From NCBI GenBank assembly GCA_007258455.2, contig VDFB02321306.1:89458-153457 (forward strand): a stretch of DNA of 64,000 nucleotides, read 5' to 3'. Below the pieces are notes generated by a model that ran no database searches, was not told the origin of the DNA, and saw only the letters and a program-made list of their open reading frames with translations. The stretch's first letter is position 1. Every line of letters begins with the position of its first letter. Of this stretch, positions 58,301 to 64,000 are shown piece by piece. Origin of the DNA: Sequoia sempervirens (lineage: Eukaryota; Streptophyta; Pinopsida; Cupressales; Cupressaceae). Position numbers and translations under genes: made by a program.

Positions 58301-61231
58301 ATGTGTACATCCAGCTATACAAATAAAGGAGGTGATCATGGCTGCCATTAATAAGGTAGTTAGGGTTTTCAAGCCTACAAGATCTCTCGCTATTATTGCA
58401 AAGGACATTGCAGGTCATAGGAAACTTTCCCCCATGCTTCTCGAGTACATCCAAGCACATGTGGTGTGATTTCAAGCACAATTTAAGGGAAAAATGACAC
58501 CTGTTAGGTATGGGAACTCTTTTTTTGCATACTAGTTAGGACATATTGGTATTTAATGCAGGTCTTGGCATTCCTTATGTAGGTATTAAGGATTCTGAGT
58601 TAGAACAAAACATTATTATGAGGAATATTCAAAAACCCTATAACTAAAAACCATTTTGAGCACTTGTGTTCAAATGCCTTAATTCAACGACAAAAGCCCA
58701 CAGATTTGTTGGAGATCAAAGGATGAAAACCCTCTTGGATGAAGGAGCAATCTCATAGGCAAGAAATACTCTGAAACATATTTTGTATCTTCACAGGCCT
58801 AACTAGTGACCTGCGTAATTCATGTTAACGCATAAATTGTGTTTTGTGATTTGGGTTGGTGTTAGATTTGACTAAATTATATAAATCTGAAATCTTTTTG
58901 GTGGGTTATCAACATTAATGTGTAAATCATGACAAATCTCTAGTTTTTTGCAAGACTGGGTAGACATTTAAATCTGTAATCTATCTTCATTGGTGAACCT
59001 AACCCATAATATTAGGGTTTTAATGTTATGCAAATTTGGAGATAAAATTCTTGATCTGTGCTATATTAGGGCAAATTAGTTAAATGAGAAATTTTATCAA
59101 TGTTAAATCAAAAAAGTGATGGAAAACTTGGGATTTATGAGTCTTGTCTGAGAATATTAAATTCGTTAAATATTTTCCCTAAAATATTGAGCGCTTCAAT
59201 CTTGGTTTGCACAAGTCATTCTCTCGTCCAAGACACCATATTGTCTGATCTACACTCCCATATTTTCTGTAATAATGCTGACATAATGAGAAGGCATTGG
59301 CTTGATCAGGGCGAGAAGAACTTCTCAGACGTTGGGTTTTCATTGCAGTAGTTTATCTTCTGTCTAGGCTGTTGTCATGCCATCACTAACACTTTTGGCA
59401 GAAATGTATGGAGAAGTGTTTTCTATTAGATTTTATTATTGAATATAAATGGAGTGCAAAATCACATCATCATATACAATAGCTAGCTGATATAATGAAT
59501 TTATGATAATTGTCTTTGAAAATCATCATCATAAATTGCATATCTAGACAAGTTAAAAATCACAAGTTTTTACAATTTCCTCTTCTCTGTTCTAGTGAAA
59601 AATTGGGGGGTAGAGGCTCTATTTGAATGTGTTGTAATTTAATGAATACATTTATCATAAATGCCTGCCTGCCTGAATGCATGTGTACAATATACATGTG
59701 CATATGTATGAATTGCTACCATTTCTCAATCCGAGGTTTGTGAGTATGTGTTTGACTACATATATATAACGAAACATACAGTTAAGTCCCTTCACTGTCT
59801 AAGGTTTAAGAGTATGCATTTGACTATATACATATAATGAAAAATTACAATAGGTCTCTTCTCAATCTACAGTGTATTTGTCCTTTATGGAGAAAGAAAA
59901 AGAGTAATACTGATTTTTATATAATCAGGGTACATGCTCATCATTTGCCCCTTTTGGAGAAAGAAAAGAGAAAGACTGATTTTATATAATCAGGGTACAG
60001 GTGTATATATAGGTTTAAACTAAAAATTTGACCATTAGAGCTAATGCTTTGGTTTGGATTGAAATTCCTCACGTAGTCCTGTATCTTATTTTTCAGAAGA
60101 TGATAATGATTTGCAGTAGGTTGGTGGATACGAAAGTGTGGCTGTGACCTATTAACTACGCCAAAATTTCAAATAATGGTGTCGAATCTCTCATGCAGAA
60201 TAAAAAATGATATTAGAAATCCCGATCACAATAAAAAGTCGCATAACAAATTACAAAATCGTTGAAAATTGCTGTGCACAATTCAAACACAATTTAAATG
60301 TAATTGTGTTGACAAGAAGAAATCAATCAATAAACATCAACCACGATTTTTTTTTAAAACATGATACCATCGGGGGGGAAAATCACCAGAAATGGCATTT
60401 TGCAATTTTTTGCAATCAATCATGCATTTTTGGCAATTTCTGCTTCTATGGACAACACCGTAGTGTGTGCTTGGTAGCTTTTCATTTATACAAACACTTC
60501 CAAATGTATAAGTTATGTGAATGCATTAAGTTACGATGTTATTATCCAACTATTATGTCACACATTATTACCTCTATAGGTGAACTTCTAAGCTCTCCAT
60601 TTTATATGCGATGAATCAAATACCCTTTATGGGAAACATTACAGTGAATGCTTCACTGGATCAGGGTCTATGGAAATGTGATCTTATAGTTCAAGCATAA
60701 ATATTGCCAACTAGGCTTTTACAGTTTTTCTTGAATAGAGATTGACAAATCTACTCATGCTTACAGATTTGTTACCGGATGCTCAAGAGGACCACTACTT
60801 GGTTTCAAATACTTGGAACCTCCATTCTGTATCCAAAGGTGCCTTACTATTTGAAATTTTCAAAGATTCTCTGGGTTTGTTTCAGTGCCTAGCATAATAA
60901 TTGTAGTTGGATTTAATATTTCTGATTTCTCAGAGCTGCTCCTGAAGATGCTCCTGATGAACTTCTTGATCGTTTGCCAACTTCAGCAACGTGTGTGAAT
61001 CTTTTGAAACTCCCTCCCTACAGAAGGTATGGATGAACCTCATAGGAAAATGTCAGGCTATTTCTACAAGTATTTAAATTAGTATGAATATTTACCTTTT
61101 GCAAATAATCTTTTTTGAATAATGTACTTATTTAAGATAAATGTCAATATGTTCCTGGTGACAGTAAAGAAGTTCTGGAGAATAAATTGCTCTATGCAAT
61201 AAGTGCTGAAGCGGGATTTGATCTAAGCTAA
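34301..61231 (+). CDS. UPL6: UPL6-like HECT E3 ubiquitin ligase, last four coding exons (5' part outside or not recognised)
   Basis: Coding exons are 34301-34374, 60767-60838, 60934-61026 and 61165-61231. Every junction has GT...AG ends and the phases join without a break. The 306 nt give the last 101 residues plus TAA. The sequence is the C lobe of a HECT domain: [14 protein letters not shown], then [18 protein letters not shown], then [16 protein letters not shown] with the catalytic cysteine (codon 60992-60994), and the invariant end AGFDLS. HECT ligases accept ubiquitin from an E2 on this cysteine and pass it to substrate. The [10 protein letters not shown] and LPTSATC wording fits the UPL6/UBE3C group better than UPL7/UBE3B (from memory of the family). 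No stop or lost key residue is seen, so the gene is probably functional despite its huge intron. Confidence 0.93.
36217..36224 (-). promoter_or_regulatory. TATA box of the inverted giant LTR
   Basis: TATAAATA on the minus strand, in sequence aligned with the TATA box at 31828-31835. Confidence 0.6.
37320..38760 (-). repeat. Hairpin tandem array, inverted copy
   Basis: GC-rich paired motifs recur near 37327, 37548, 37761, 38002, 38236, 38471, 38580 and 38718. Spacing is about 205-245 bp apart from one recent 108-bp duplication. Many GGGCGCC arms have become GGGCACC or GGGTGCC, which is the expected product of CpG methylation decay. Confidence 0.82.
38461..38676. repeat. Recent tandem duplication, 2 x 108 bp
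   Basis: Units 38461-38568 and 38569-38676 are almost identical; I see one substitution (GGGCCCC versus GGGCGCC). This is much younger than the array around it. Confidence 0.88.
38841..40273 (-). mobile_element. 5'-truncated LINE inserted in the giant LTR, TSD GTTTGAAT
   Basis: On the minus strand, LINE sequence starts abruptly inside the reverse transcriptase, where the match to the giant LTR stops. It ends where the match resumes. The 8-bp GTTTGAAT is present at both borders (38833-38840 and 40274-40281), as expected for target-primed insertion. The 5' truncation is typical of LINEs. No clear poly-A tail remains. Confidence 0.8.
38917..40281 (-). pseudogene. LINE ORF2 fragment: reverse transcriptase C-terminal half and zinc knuckle
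   Basis: An open frame runs 40434-38917, but its first ~51 codons come from flanking LTR sequence. LINE protein begins near 40281. It contains [18 protein letters not shown] and the catalytic [12 protein letters not shown] box, the thumb region (YKYLGLDF), a long basic C-terminal region, and a terminal knuckle [19 protein letters not shown] (C-x2-C-x9-H-x4-C). There is no internal stop over about 455 codons, which implies a relatively young insertion. The endonuclease and N-terminal RT are missing, so it is a dead copy. Plant L1-like or RTE-type placement is not decided. Confidence 0.85.
41318..42510 (-). repeat. Probable remnant of a copia-type LTR, minus orientation
   Basis: On the minus strand near 41715-41680 the sequence TACCCGAAAGGGTTTTCCAC appears, the U5 signature of many plant copia LTRs. 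Ends and TSD were not found. The rest of the interval shows no gene; short ORFs at 42113-42370 are not protein-like. Confidence 0.4.
42516..43136 (+). repeat. 5' LTR of the non-autonomous element
   Basis: TG...CA ends. A TATA-like TATATAAG lies near 43004. A motif near 43030-43065 (TTTTTCTCGCTCGAGTAGG) corresponds in position to the copia U5 signature. Confidence 0.92.
43137..43148 (+). promoter_or_regulatory. Primer binding site, initiator Met tRNA
   Basis: TGGTATCAGAGC immediately follows the 5' LTR. Confidence 0.92.
43247..46993 (-). mobile_element. hAT DNA transposon, 3747 bp, TSD ATAAATGT/ATAAATGC
   Basis: Perfect 13-bp terminal inverted repeats CAGTGTTCCACGG lie at 43247-43259 and 46981-46993. 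They are flanked by an 8-bp target duplication with one mismatch (43239-43246, 46994-47001), as is usual for hAT elements. Both ends carry GC-rich subterminal blocks with repeated GGGGACG and GAGACG motifs (about 43260-43385 and 46790-46950), likely transposase binding regions. One transposase gene lies on the minus strand. The insertion is 98 bp downstream of the host element's primer binding site. Confidence 0.93.
43799..46123 (-). pseudogene. hAT transposase, single frame with three in-frame stops
   Basis: All 775 codons from 46123 to 43799 are in one frame. The N-terminal BED zinc finger is [12 protein letters not shown]...H...C (Cys101, Cys104, His117, Cys130). The catalytic DUF659/RNase-H-like region follows ([10 protein letters not shown] around 45210, then the [10 protein letters not shown] helical part). 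The C-terminal hAT dimerisation domain is [20 protein letters not shown]. Stops occur at 45458-45460 (TAG), near 45289-45291 (TGA) and at 44495-44497 (TGA). No frameshift is evident. With only point nonsense mutations the copy is dead but recently decayed. Introns are a possible but unlikely explanation, because sequence on both sides of each stop reads as normal protein. Confidence 0.9.
47849..48118 (+). repeat. 48-bp tandem repeat, about 5-6 units
   Basis: Units contain GAGAAGTATGAGGTGAAAGC and then CCTTGTTAGTGTATATTTCTC. The 48-bp length is a multiple of three, so all three frames stay open and give misleading ORFs on both strands. Some units have small deletions. Confidence 0.9.
48148..48475 (+). 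repeat. ~98-bp tandem repeat, four units
   Basis: Units begin CATGTTGAGAGACTCCATGA near 48148, 48247, 48347 and 48438. Each also contains a second GTTGAGAGACTC half-copy, so the unit is itself an internal duplication. Confidence 0.85.
48495..49109 (+). repeat. 3' LTR of the non-autonomous element
   Basis: Nearly identical to 42516-43136, with a few substitutions and small deletions. Preceded by GCTAAGGAG, a weak polypurine tract. Confidence 0.92.
49115..50003 (+). other. Intron sequence, nothing recognised
   Basis: AT-rich, stop-filled, with no repeat borders seen. Confidence 0.5.
50004..51468 (+). repeat. 5' LTR, deleted near its start
   Basis: TG at 50004 is the first plausible start (TGTAATGGTCCATCCCC). 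About 400 bp present at the start of the 3' LTR is missing. It ends in GGACA at 51468. Confidence 0.65.
51475..51486 (+). promoter_or_regulatory. Primer binding site, one mismatch
   Basis: TGGTATCAAAGC, one change from the initiator-Met type, six bases after the LTR end. The spacing is the same as in the element at 1-7492. Confidence 0.75.
52008..53030 (+). pseudogene. gag-like remnant with zinc knuckle
   Basis: [14 protein letters not shown] near 52026-52067 has the C-x2-C-x7-H-x-C spacing seen in the 18261-25764 chromovirus gag. A Glu-rich stretch follows ([20 protein letters not shown]). Further acidic coding-like pieces at 52310-52840 are broken by stops. There is no protease motif after it, so this looks like a gag-only or replaced interior. 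Confidence 0.65.
53136..53822 (-). repeat. Probable LTR of a minus-strand retroelement
   Basis: On the minus strand it starts TGATGCAGGAGCAACTAGGG and ends near TGATTACA (53136). It lies directly downstream of the minus-strand ORF at 53859-54971, in the position of a 3' LTR. The start resembles 16587 (minus). Flanks AAATC and GACAC do not match, so it is not a solo LTR by itself. Confidence 0.45.
53859..54971 (-). pseudogene. Minus-strand Lys/Glu-rich coiled-coil ORF, two in-frame stops
   Basis: All 371 codons from 54971 to 53859 are in one frame, with stops at 54720-54722 and 54363-54365. The N terminus ([20 protein letters not shown]) is a typical coiled-coil start, and long Glu/Lys-rich stretches follow. 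The C-terminal part is more basic with several Trp and Cys residues but no knuckle. The opposite strand has a 255-codon ORF, but its Ser/Phe/Thr-rich composition shows it is a shadow. It is probably a gag-like ORF of a non-autonomous element inserted in inverse orientation. I do not recognise the family. Confidence 0.6.
55040..55170 (-). repeat. Short tandem duplication upstream of the minus-strand ORF
   Basis: Minus-strand segments reading GTAAACAGAT-TGCC-GAAAGAGG-CAGTTTACA and a close variant occur about 70 bp apart. Each carries GTAAAC/GTTTAC inverted ends. Confidence 0.6.
55725..57190 (+). pseudogene. Acidic coiled-coil remnants in the interior of the 50004-59190 element
   Basis: The open pieces 55725-55991, about 56000-56330 (a Lys/Glu-rich helix such as [20 protein letters not shown]), 56627-56833 and 56929-57189 look protein-like but are separated by stops and frameshifts. 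No known motif was found. Position before the polypurine tract and composition match 2640-4265, which suggests the two non-autonomous elements carry comparable replacement interiors. Confidence 0.5.
57618..59190 (+). repeat. 3' LTR, truncated at its end
   Basis: It starts TGTCATGACCCC after the purine-rich GAGTGGGGCAGA. From about 58025 it parallels 50015-51390. The match is lost after CCCTAAAATATTGAG near 59190, about 80 bp short of the LTR end. Confidence 0.7.
59191..60766 (+). other. 3' end of the large intron
   Basis: No transposon borders were recognised. Local duplications are present at 59745-59845 (a TTTGACTA..ATATA unit) and 59885-60000 (GGAGAAAGAAA ... TATATAATCAGGGTACA twice). The 60207-60614 ORF has no protein-like features. 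Confidence 0.5.
60767..60838 (+). CDS. UPL6: UPL6-like exon ([14 protein letters not shown] region)
   Basis: A 72-nt exon after acceptor CTTACAG, ending before donor GTGCCT. Its first base completes the split Lys codon. The last two bases begin an Arg codon finished in the next exon. Confidence 0.92.
60934..61026 (+). CDS. UPL6: UPL6-like exon with the catalytic cysteine
   Basis: A 93-nt exon after acceptor TTTCTCAG, before donor GTATGG. LPTSATC places the thioester-forming cysteine at 60992-60994. Confidence 0.93.
61165..61231 (+). CDS. UPL6: UPL6-like terminal coding exon
   Basis: 67 coding nt after acceptor GTGACAG, encoding [14 protein letters not shown] and TAA at 61229-61231. The Phe four residues from the end is conserved in HECT ligases. 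Confidence 0.92.
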
Positions 61232-62809
61232 ACTGTGTCCCGGGATCACCAGATTCATTGCTCTTCATGTAGGCAATTATGTACATTCATTCTATATCCT
61301 GTCCACAATATACAGTCTTGTCCCAAGCGATGACATGGTTGGTATGATGGCGGGACCAGAGCATGGCAAGCAGAAATTCATGAAGGTTTAGATGTCGATA
61401 TGACGTAAAGACAAATTGAAAGGTTTGGATTTGGAGGGATGAGTGATAGCCTATGGCAGTAATATTTTTATTCTCTTCTTTTGTTTCTGATGTTCAAGAT
61501 CCTATATGGTTCTACAATCTCAGCTTTTTGGGTATCGACTATCGAGTCACAATAGAGATCAGTTTTTTGAGGGTGGGGCTTCAGAATACATCAAAGCTGT
61601 ATGAAGGCATTTGTTTCTGCATAAATATTTTTTGGGAGGAGAAAATTATGTACACGGGAAAATTACAAATTAGCTGTCTTCTCATATGATCAGTCTTATG
61701 TCACAATGTTCTATTTATTTTCCACAAAAATACTGAAAACAAATTAAGTTTGAAAATGACTATGTGCCTCCCAGAAAATCAGGGAGGGAGTATGCTGTCA
61801 TGCTCAAAGGCATATTTTGCCACTCAACAGTTGTTGCAATATTCAAGCATTGTAAATGATGTGAATAATTAATCTGTAGCAGCCTCCCATTTTCTTGGCA
61901 GTCCCTTTGTATATTTTGATTTGCTATGTAGATTCCTTGCAATTTAACGTACAGCGCGTATTTCAGTTTGTCATCTTTAATTACTGTTCAGTTGCAAAGA
62001 TTATATTTTATTTTAAACCGAAAAGCTGTATGGTTTCTACCTGAATTTGGCACCACTCTGCAATCACATAATGGACATGACTTCAGGAATATAGAATCTA
62101 TATGGTCTAAGAAGATTATGTTTATGAGAATTTCTATCTTGAGTTTTTTCTGACAGCGTACATGAGAAGATTGAGACGTGACATACTTTTCTGAAATTTG
62201 TGAAGATAAAGGAAACTGCAACGTTGAATGCTCTAAATGGTTTTGAAGCTAATGCTGTTTCACTCTTTCCAAAGGCAATTAACAAGAAGTATCCATGCAT
62301 GTGATATAGTATTCTTGTGCTAACTCTTATGGAAAGATCCTCTTCCATCAGTGCACATGGGAACTTCCAAAAAGATCTTGATATCAAAATTGGTTGTCTA
62401 GATATTTAATTTTCTTGGTGATATTGATATGCAATGAGTTGTATGTAACGTCTTTGAATCTTATAAGCAATGAGTTGTGTGTAATTGTTGTTGGTGGTTT
62501 TAAGAAATAATATCAGGTTTAGTAATATTCTTAAGGTTCATATTTACATCATTCTATTATGCATATTGTTGCATGCCTTGGTATATCTTGGTGTGAACAC
62601 TCTATACAATGGATTTTAAACATGGTCATGGAAGTTGAGTAAAAACAAAACACAAAAAGGTAAATCCTCTAAATTTGATTCTTAAGTGCTTGAAAAAGGA
62701 TTTAAGAATTTTGCAATATAGCAGGCAAAAGCGAGCATAATTGGTATTAACAAAATACTATTAAGACAGCCTAGTCAAAGGCATTTTTTGGTGCACGCCA
62801 TGTAGAATA
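61232..62809 (+). other. 3' UTR and downstream region of the UPL6-like gene
   Basis: No further protein-coding exon is expected after the TAA. The 3' UTR must lie here, but I could not place its end with confidence. A pyrimidine-rich stretch ending CTGACAG near 62155 could be an acceptor of a UTR intron (weak). No other gene is seen. Confidence 0.4.
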
Positions 62810-63108
62810 TGTTGATGTGTGAAGTCTAATGGTCACATTGACCGTAACTCCTCATCTTTTGCTGTCTCCTCAATGTTCATTTGTGCAATCTATTTAAACT
62901 TTTCATTTTCTCATTGTTGAGGATTGATGAGAGATTATGTATTCAGTTGTAACAAACAATAAAACAGAGTTGCCCTTGCTTTTCCTGTGGATGTGGCCAT
63001 TTATGGTGAACCACGTATACTTGGTTGTTTCTATGTTTGTATTCTGTTCATCTTTTAATTTGTTATTTGGATTATTTATTTTAGAGTTTACTTTTTAAAT
63101 TCCCAACA
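62810..63108 (+). repeat. Probable 5' LTR of the copia element (299 bp)
   Basis: TGTTG start and CCAACA end, directly before the primer site. A TATTTAAA promoter-like motif lies near 62890 and an AATAAA-type signal near 62958. The left border cannot be checked against a 3' LTR, which is outside the window. Confidence 0.6.
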
Positions 63109-63110
63109 AG

Positions 63111-63121
63111 TGGTAACAGAG
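63111..63121 (+). promoter_or_regulatory. Primer binding site, divergent
   Basis: TGGTAACAGAG differs at one position from the initiator-Met type (TGGTATCAGAG) and lies two bases after the LTR end. Confidence 0.7.
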
Positions 63122-63169
63122 TTGGGAGGAGGGGTTATCCTTTTTTGTGATTTTTTTTTTGGAGCAGAA

Positions 63170-64000
63170 ATGGAGGAGACCAAAATTGAAAAGTTCGCCA
63201 ATCAGAATTTCAGGATATGGAAGCTTCAAGTTCGCGCTTTGTTAATTCAGAAGGACCTCTCAATTGCATTAGAGGGAAAGACAAAGAAGCCCAAAAAAAT
63301 GTTTGATGACGATTGGAATATATTGGACCAAAAGGTGGCTGCAACAATCATTTTTTCCTTATCCAGCAGTATCCTATTTAATGTTGCAATGGAGAAGACA
63401 ACAAAAGAAATTTGGGATCAGTTGTGCGACATGTATGAGAGGGCTTCTGCAACCAATAGAGTTTTCTTGATGAAAAAACTCTTCAATTTGAAGATGAAAG
63501 AAGGCAACAGTATATCCAACCATTTAAATGAATTTAATACTGTGATTAGCCAACTAGTTTCGGTGGATATACATTTTGAAAATAACATGAGAGCTATGTT
63601 GCTTTTGTGCTCTCTTCTTGATAGTTGGGAAGGAGTGGTGATGACAATCAGCAATTCGACATCCATAAAAAGAGGATCTAATGACAAGGAAACAATAAAA
63701 GAATCAATGTTGAAATTTGATGTTGCTGCAACTCTTCTCAACAGAGATATGAGAAGAGGTCAAAATAAAGCAGCTAGAGAGGCTTTGTTCTTCAGCAATA
63801 GGGACAGATCACAAGAAAGATTGAAGCATAATTATAGATGGAGGTCAAAATCAGGCAAGAGATCGAAGTCAAAGGGCAGAAATAATGGTTGTTGGTATTG
63901 TGGTAAGCTTGGTCATCTCAAAAAGAATTGCTGGTCTTATAGAAAAGCTGAAAACCAACCAAAGCAAAATGATGTAAACAGCACATATGAAGAAGATGCA
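63170..64000 (+). CDS. Copia gag (start of gag-pol), truncated by the window end
   Basis: Starting at ATG 63170, 277 codons are open to the last base of the window. The N-terminal part (FRIWKLQVRALLIQKDLSIAL) and the middle (EIWDQLCDMYERASATNRVFL, LNLKMKEGNS-type helix with Phe variant) follow the UBN2/Copia gag pattern. A basic Arg/Lys/Ser-rich linker precedes the zinc knuckle CWYCGKLGHLKKNC (C-x2-C-x4-H-x4-C), near residues 242-255. The protein packages retrotransposon RNA in virus-like particles. Protease, integrase and polymerase should follow to the right. The ATG is chosen because it is the first after the purine-rich leader and starts the conserved N terminus. Confidence 0.92.
   Translation, partial: MEETKIEKFANQNFRIWKLQVRALLIQKDLSIALEGKTKKPKKMFDDDWNILDQKVAATIIFSLSSSILFNVAMEKTTKEIWDQLCDMYERASATNRVFLMKKLFNLKMKEGNSISNHLNEFNTVISQLVSVDIHFENNMRAMLLLCSLLDSWEGVVMTISNSTSIKRGSNDKETIKESMLKFDVAATLLNRDMRRGQNKAAREALFFSNRDRSQERLKHNYRWRSKSGKRSKSKGRNNGCWYCGKLGHLKKNCWSYRKAENQPKQNDVNSTYEEDA

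Larger units (their letters stand above)
50004..59190 (+). mobile_element. Degenerate chromovirus-like LTR element, both outer ends altered
   Basis: A 5' LTR (50004-51468) ends TTGAGGACA before a primer binding site (51475-51486). A polypurine tract (57604-57615) precedes a 3' LTR starting TGTCATGACCCC (57618). The LTRs match from about 50015 and 58025 onward. The 3' LTR has about 400 extra bp near its start, and its match to the 5' LTR stops near 59190, so each has lost a part. The interior holds a gag zinc knuckle and acidic coiled-coil ORFs but no polymerase, like the element at 1-7492. A minus-strand insertion occupies about 53136-55250. Confidence 0.72.
34375..60766 (+). other. 26,392-bp intron of the UPL6-like gene, built from nested transposons
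   Basis: The borders GTAAGT (34375) and TTACAG (60766) are good splice sites, and the exons on both sides join in frame. Within it lie a solo LTR interrupted by the inverted giant LTR and a LINE, a short-LTR element with a hAT insertion, and a chromovirus-like element with a minus-strand insertion. Only about 4-5 kb of the intron is not assigned to a transposon. Confidence 0.9.
62810..64000 (+). mobile_element. Copia retrotransposon, 5' part, runs off the window
   Basis: A short LTR (about 62810-63108) is followed by a primer binding site-like sequence and an intact gag that is open to the window end. The absence of any disruption over 277 codons contrasts with every other retroelement ORF here except the LINE, so this may be a young and possibly intact element. 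Confidence 0.85.

Noticed and set aside
60207..60614. 135-codon ORF just before the UPL6 exon
   Set aside because: It lies in the intron, lacks protein-like composition, and is not in phase or homologous with HECT sequence.

Overview
This window looks like nuclear DNA from a seed plant with a very large, transposon-rich genome, most probably a gymnosperm such as a conifer. It is AT-rich, has almost no intact reading frames, and consists mainly of old, nested LTR retrotransposons and solo LTRs. That taxonomic call is an inference from genome architecture and not from a marker gene.

The one host gene I can support is the 3' end of a HECT-type E3 ubiquitin ligase of the UPL6 (UBE3C-like) kind on the + strand. 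Four coding exons (34301-34374, 60767-60838, 60934-61026, 61165-61231) join in perfect phase to encode the last 101 residues, including the catalytic cysteine and the C-terminal Phe-Asp-Leu-Ser. The first two exons are separated by a 26.4-kb intron made mostly of nested transposons. No upstream exons were recognised in 1-34300.

Layout. 1-7492: most of a non-autonomous chromovirus-like LTR element. 7581-9712: solo LTR with target-site duplication (TSD). 9718-18255: decayed retroelement debris, including a minus-strand gag-like remnant with a CCHC knuckle. 18261-25764: structurally complete Ty3/gypsy chromovirus with two 1404-bp LTRs and TSD TTTGT. It has lost RNase H and most of integrase and is interrupted by a copia-type solo LTR. 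26028-32543: a 6.5-kb LTR-like unit with TSD CACTA that carries a sense-oriented coding region (491 codons intact, about 960 before decay) and a tandem array of GC-rich hairpins.

Inside the big intron: a solo LTR (34624-41312, TSD CAAAT) interrupted by a second, inverted, ORF-less copy of the 6.5-kb unit (35516-40783), itself interrupted by a 5'-truncated LINE (38841-40273). Then a short-LTR element (42516-49109, TSD TTCCA) interrupted by a nearly complete hAT DNA transposon (43247-46993). Then a degenerate chromovirus-like element (about 50004-59190) that contains minus-strand retroelement sequence. Downstream of the gene, a copia element (62810 onward) has an intact gag that runs off the window.

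The most unusual item is the 26028-32543 unit: a very large LTR that appears to carry a captured or accessory gene in its U3, with an array of about six 230-bp units each bearing a GGGCGCCC hairpin. The inverted relative in the intron keeps the array but lacks the gene.
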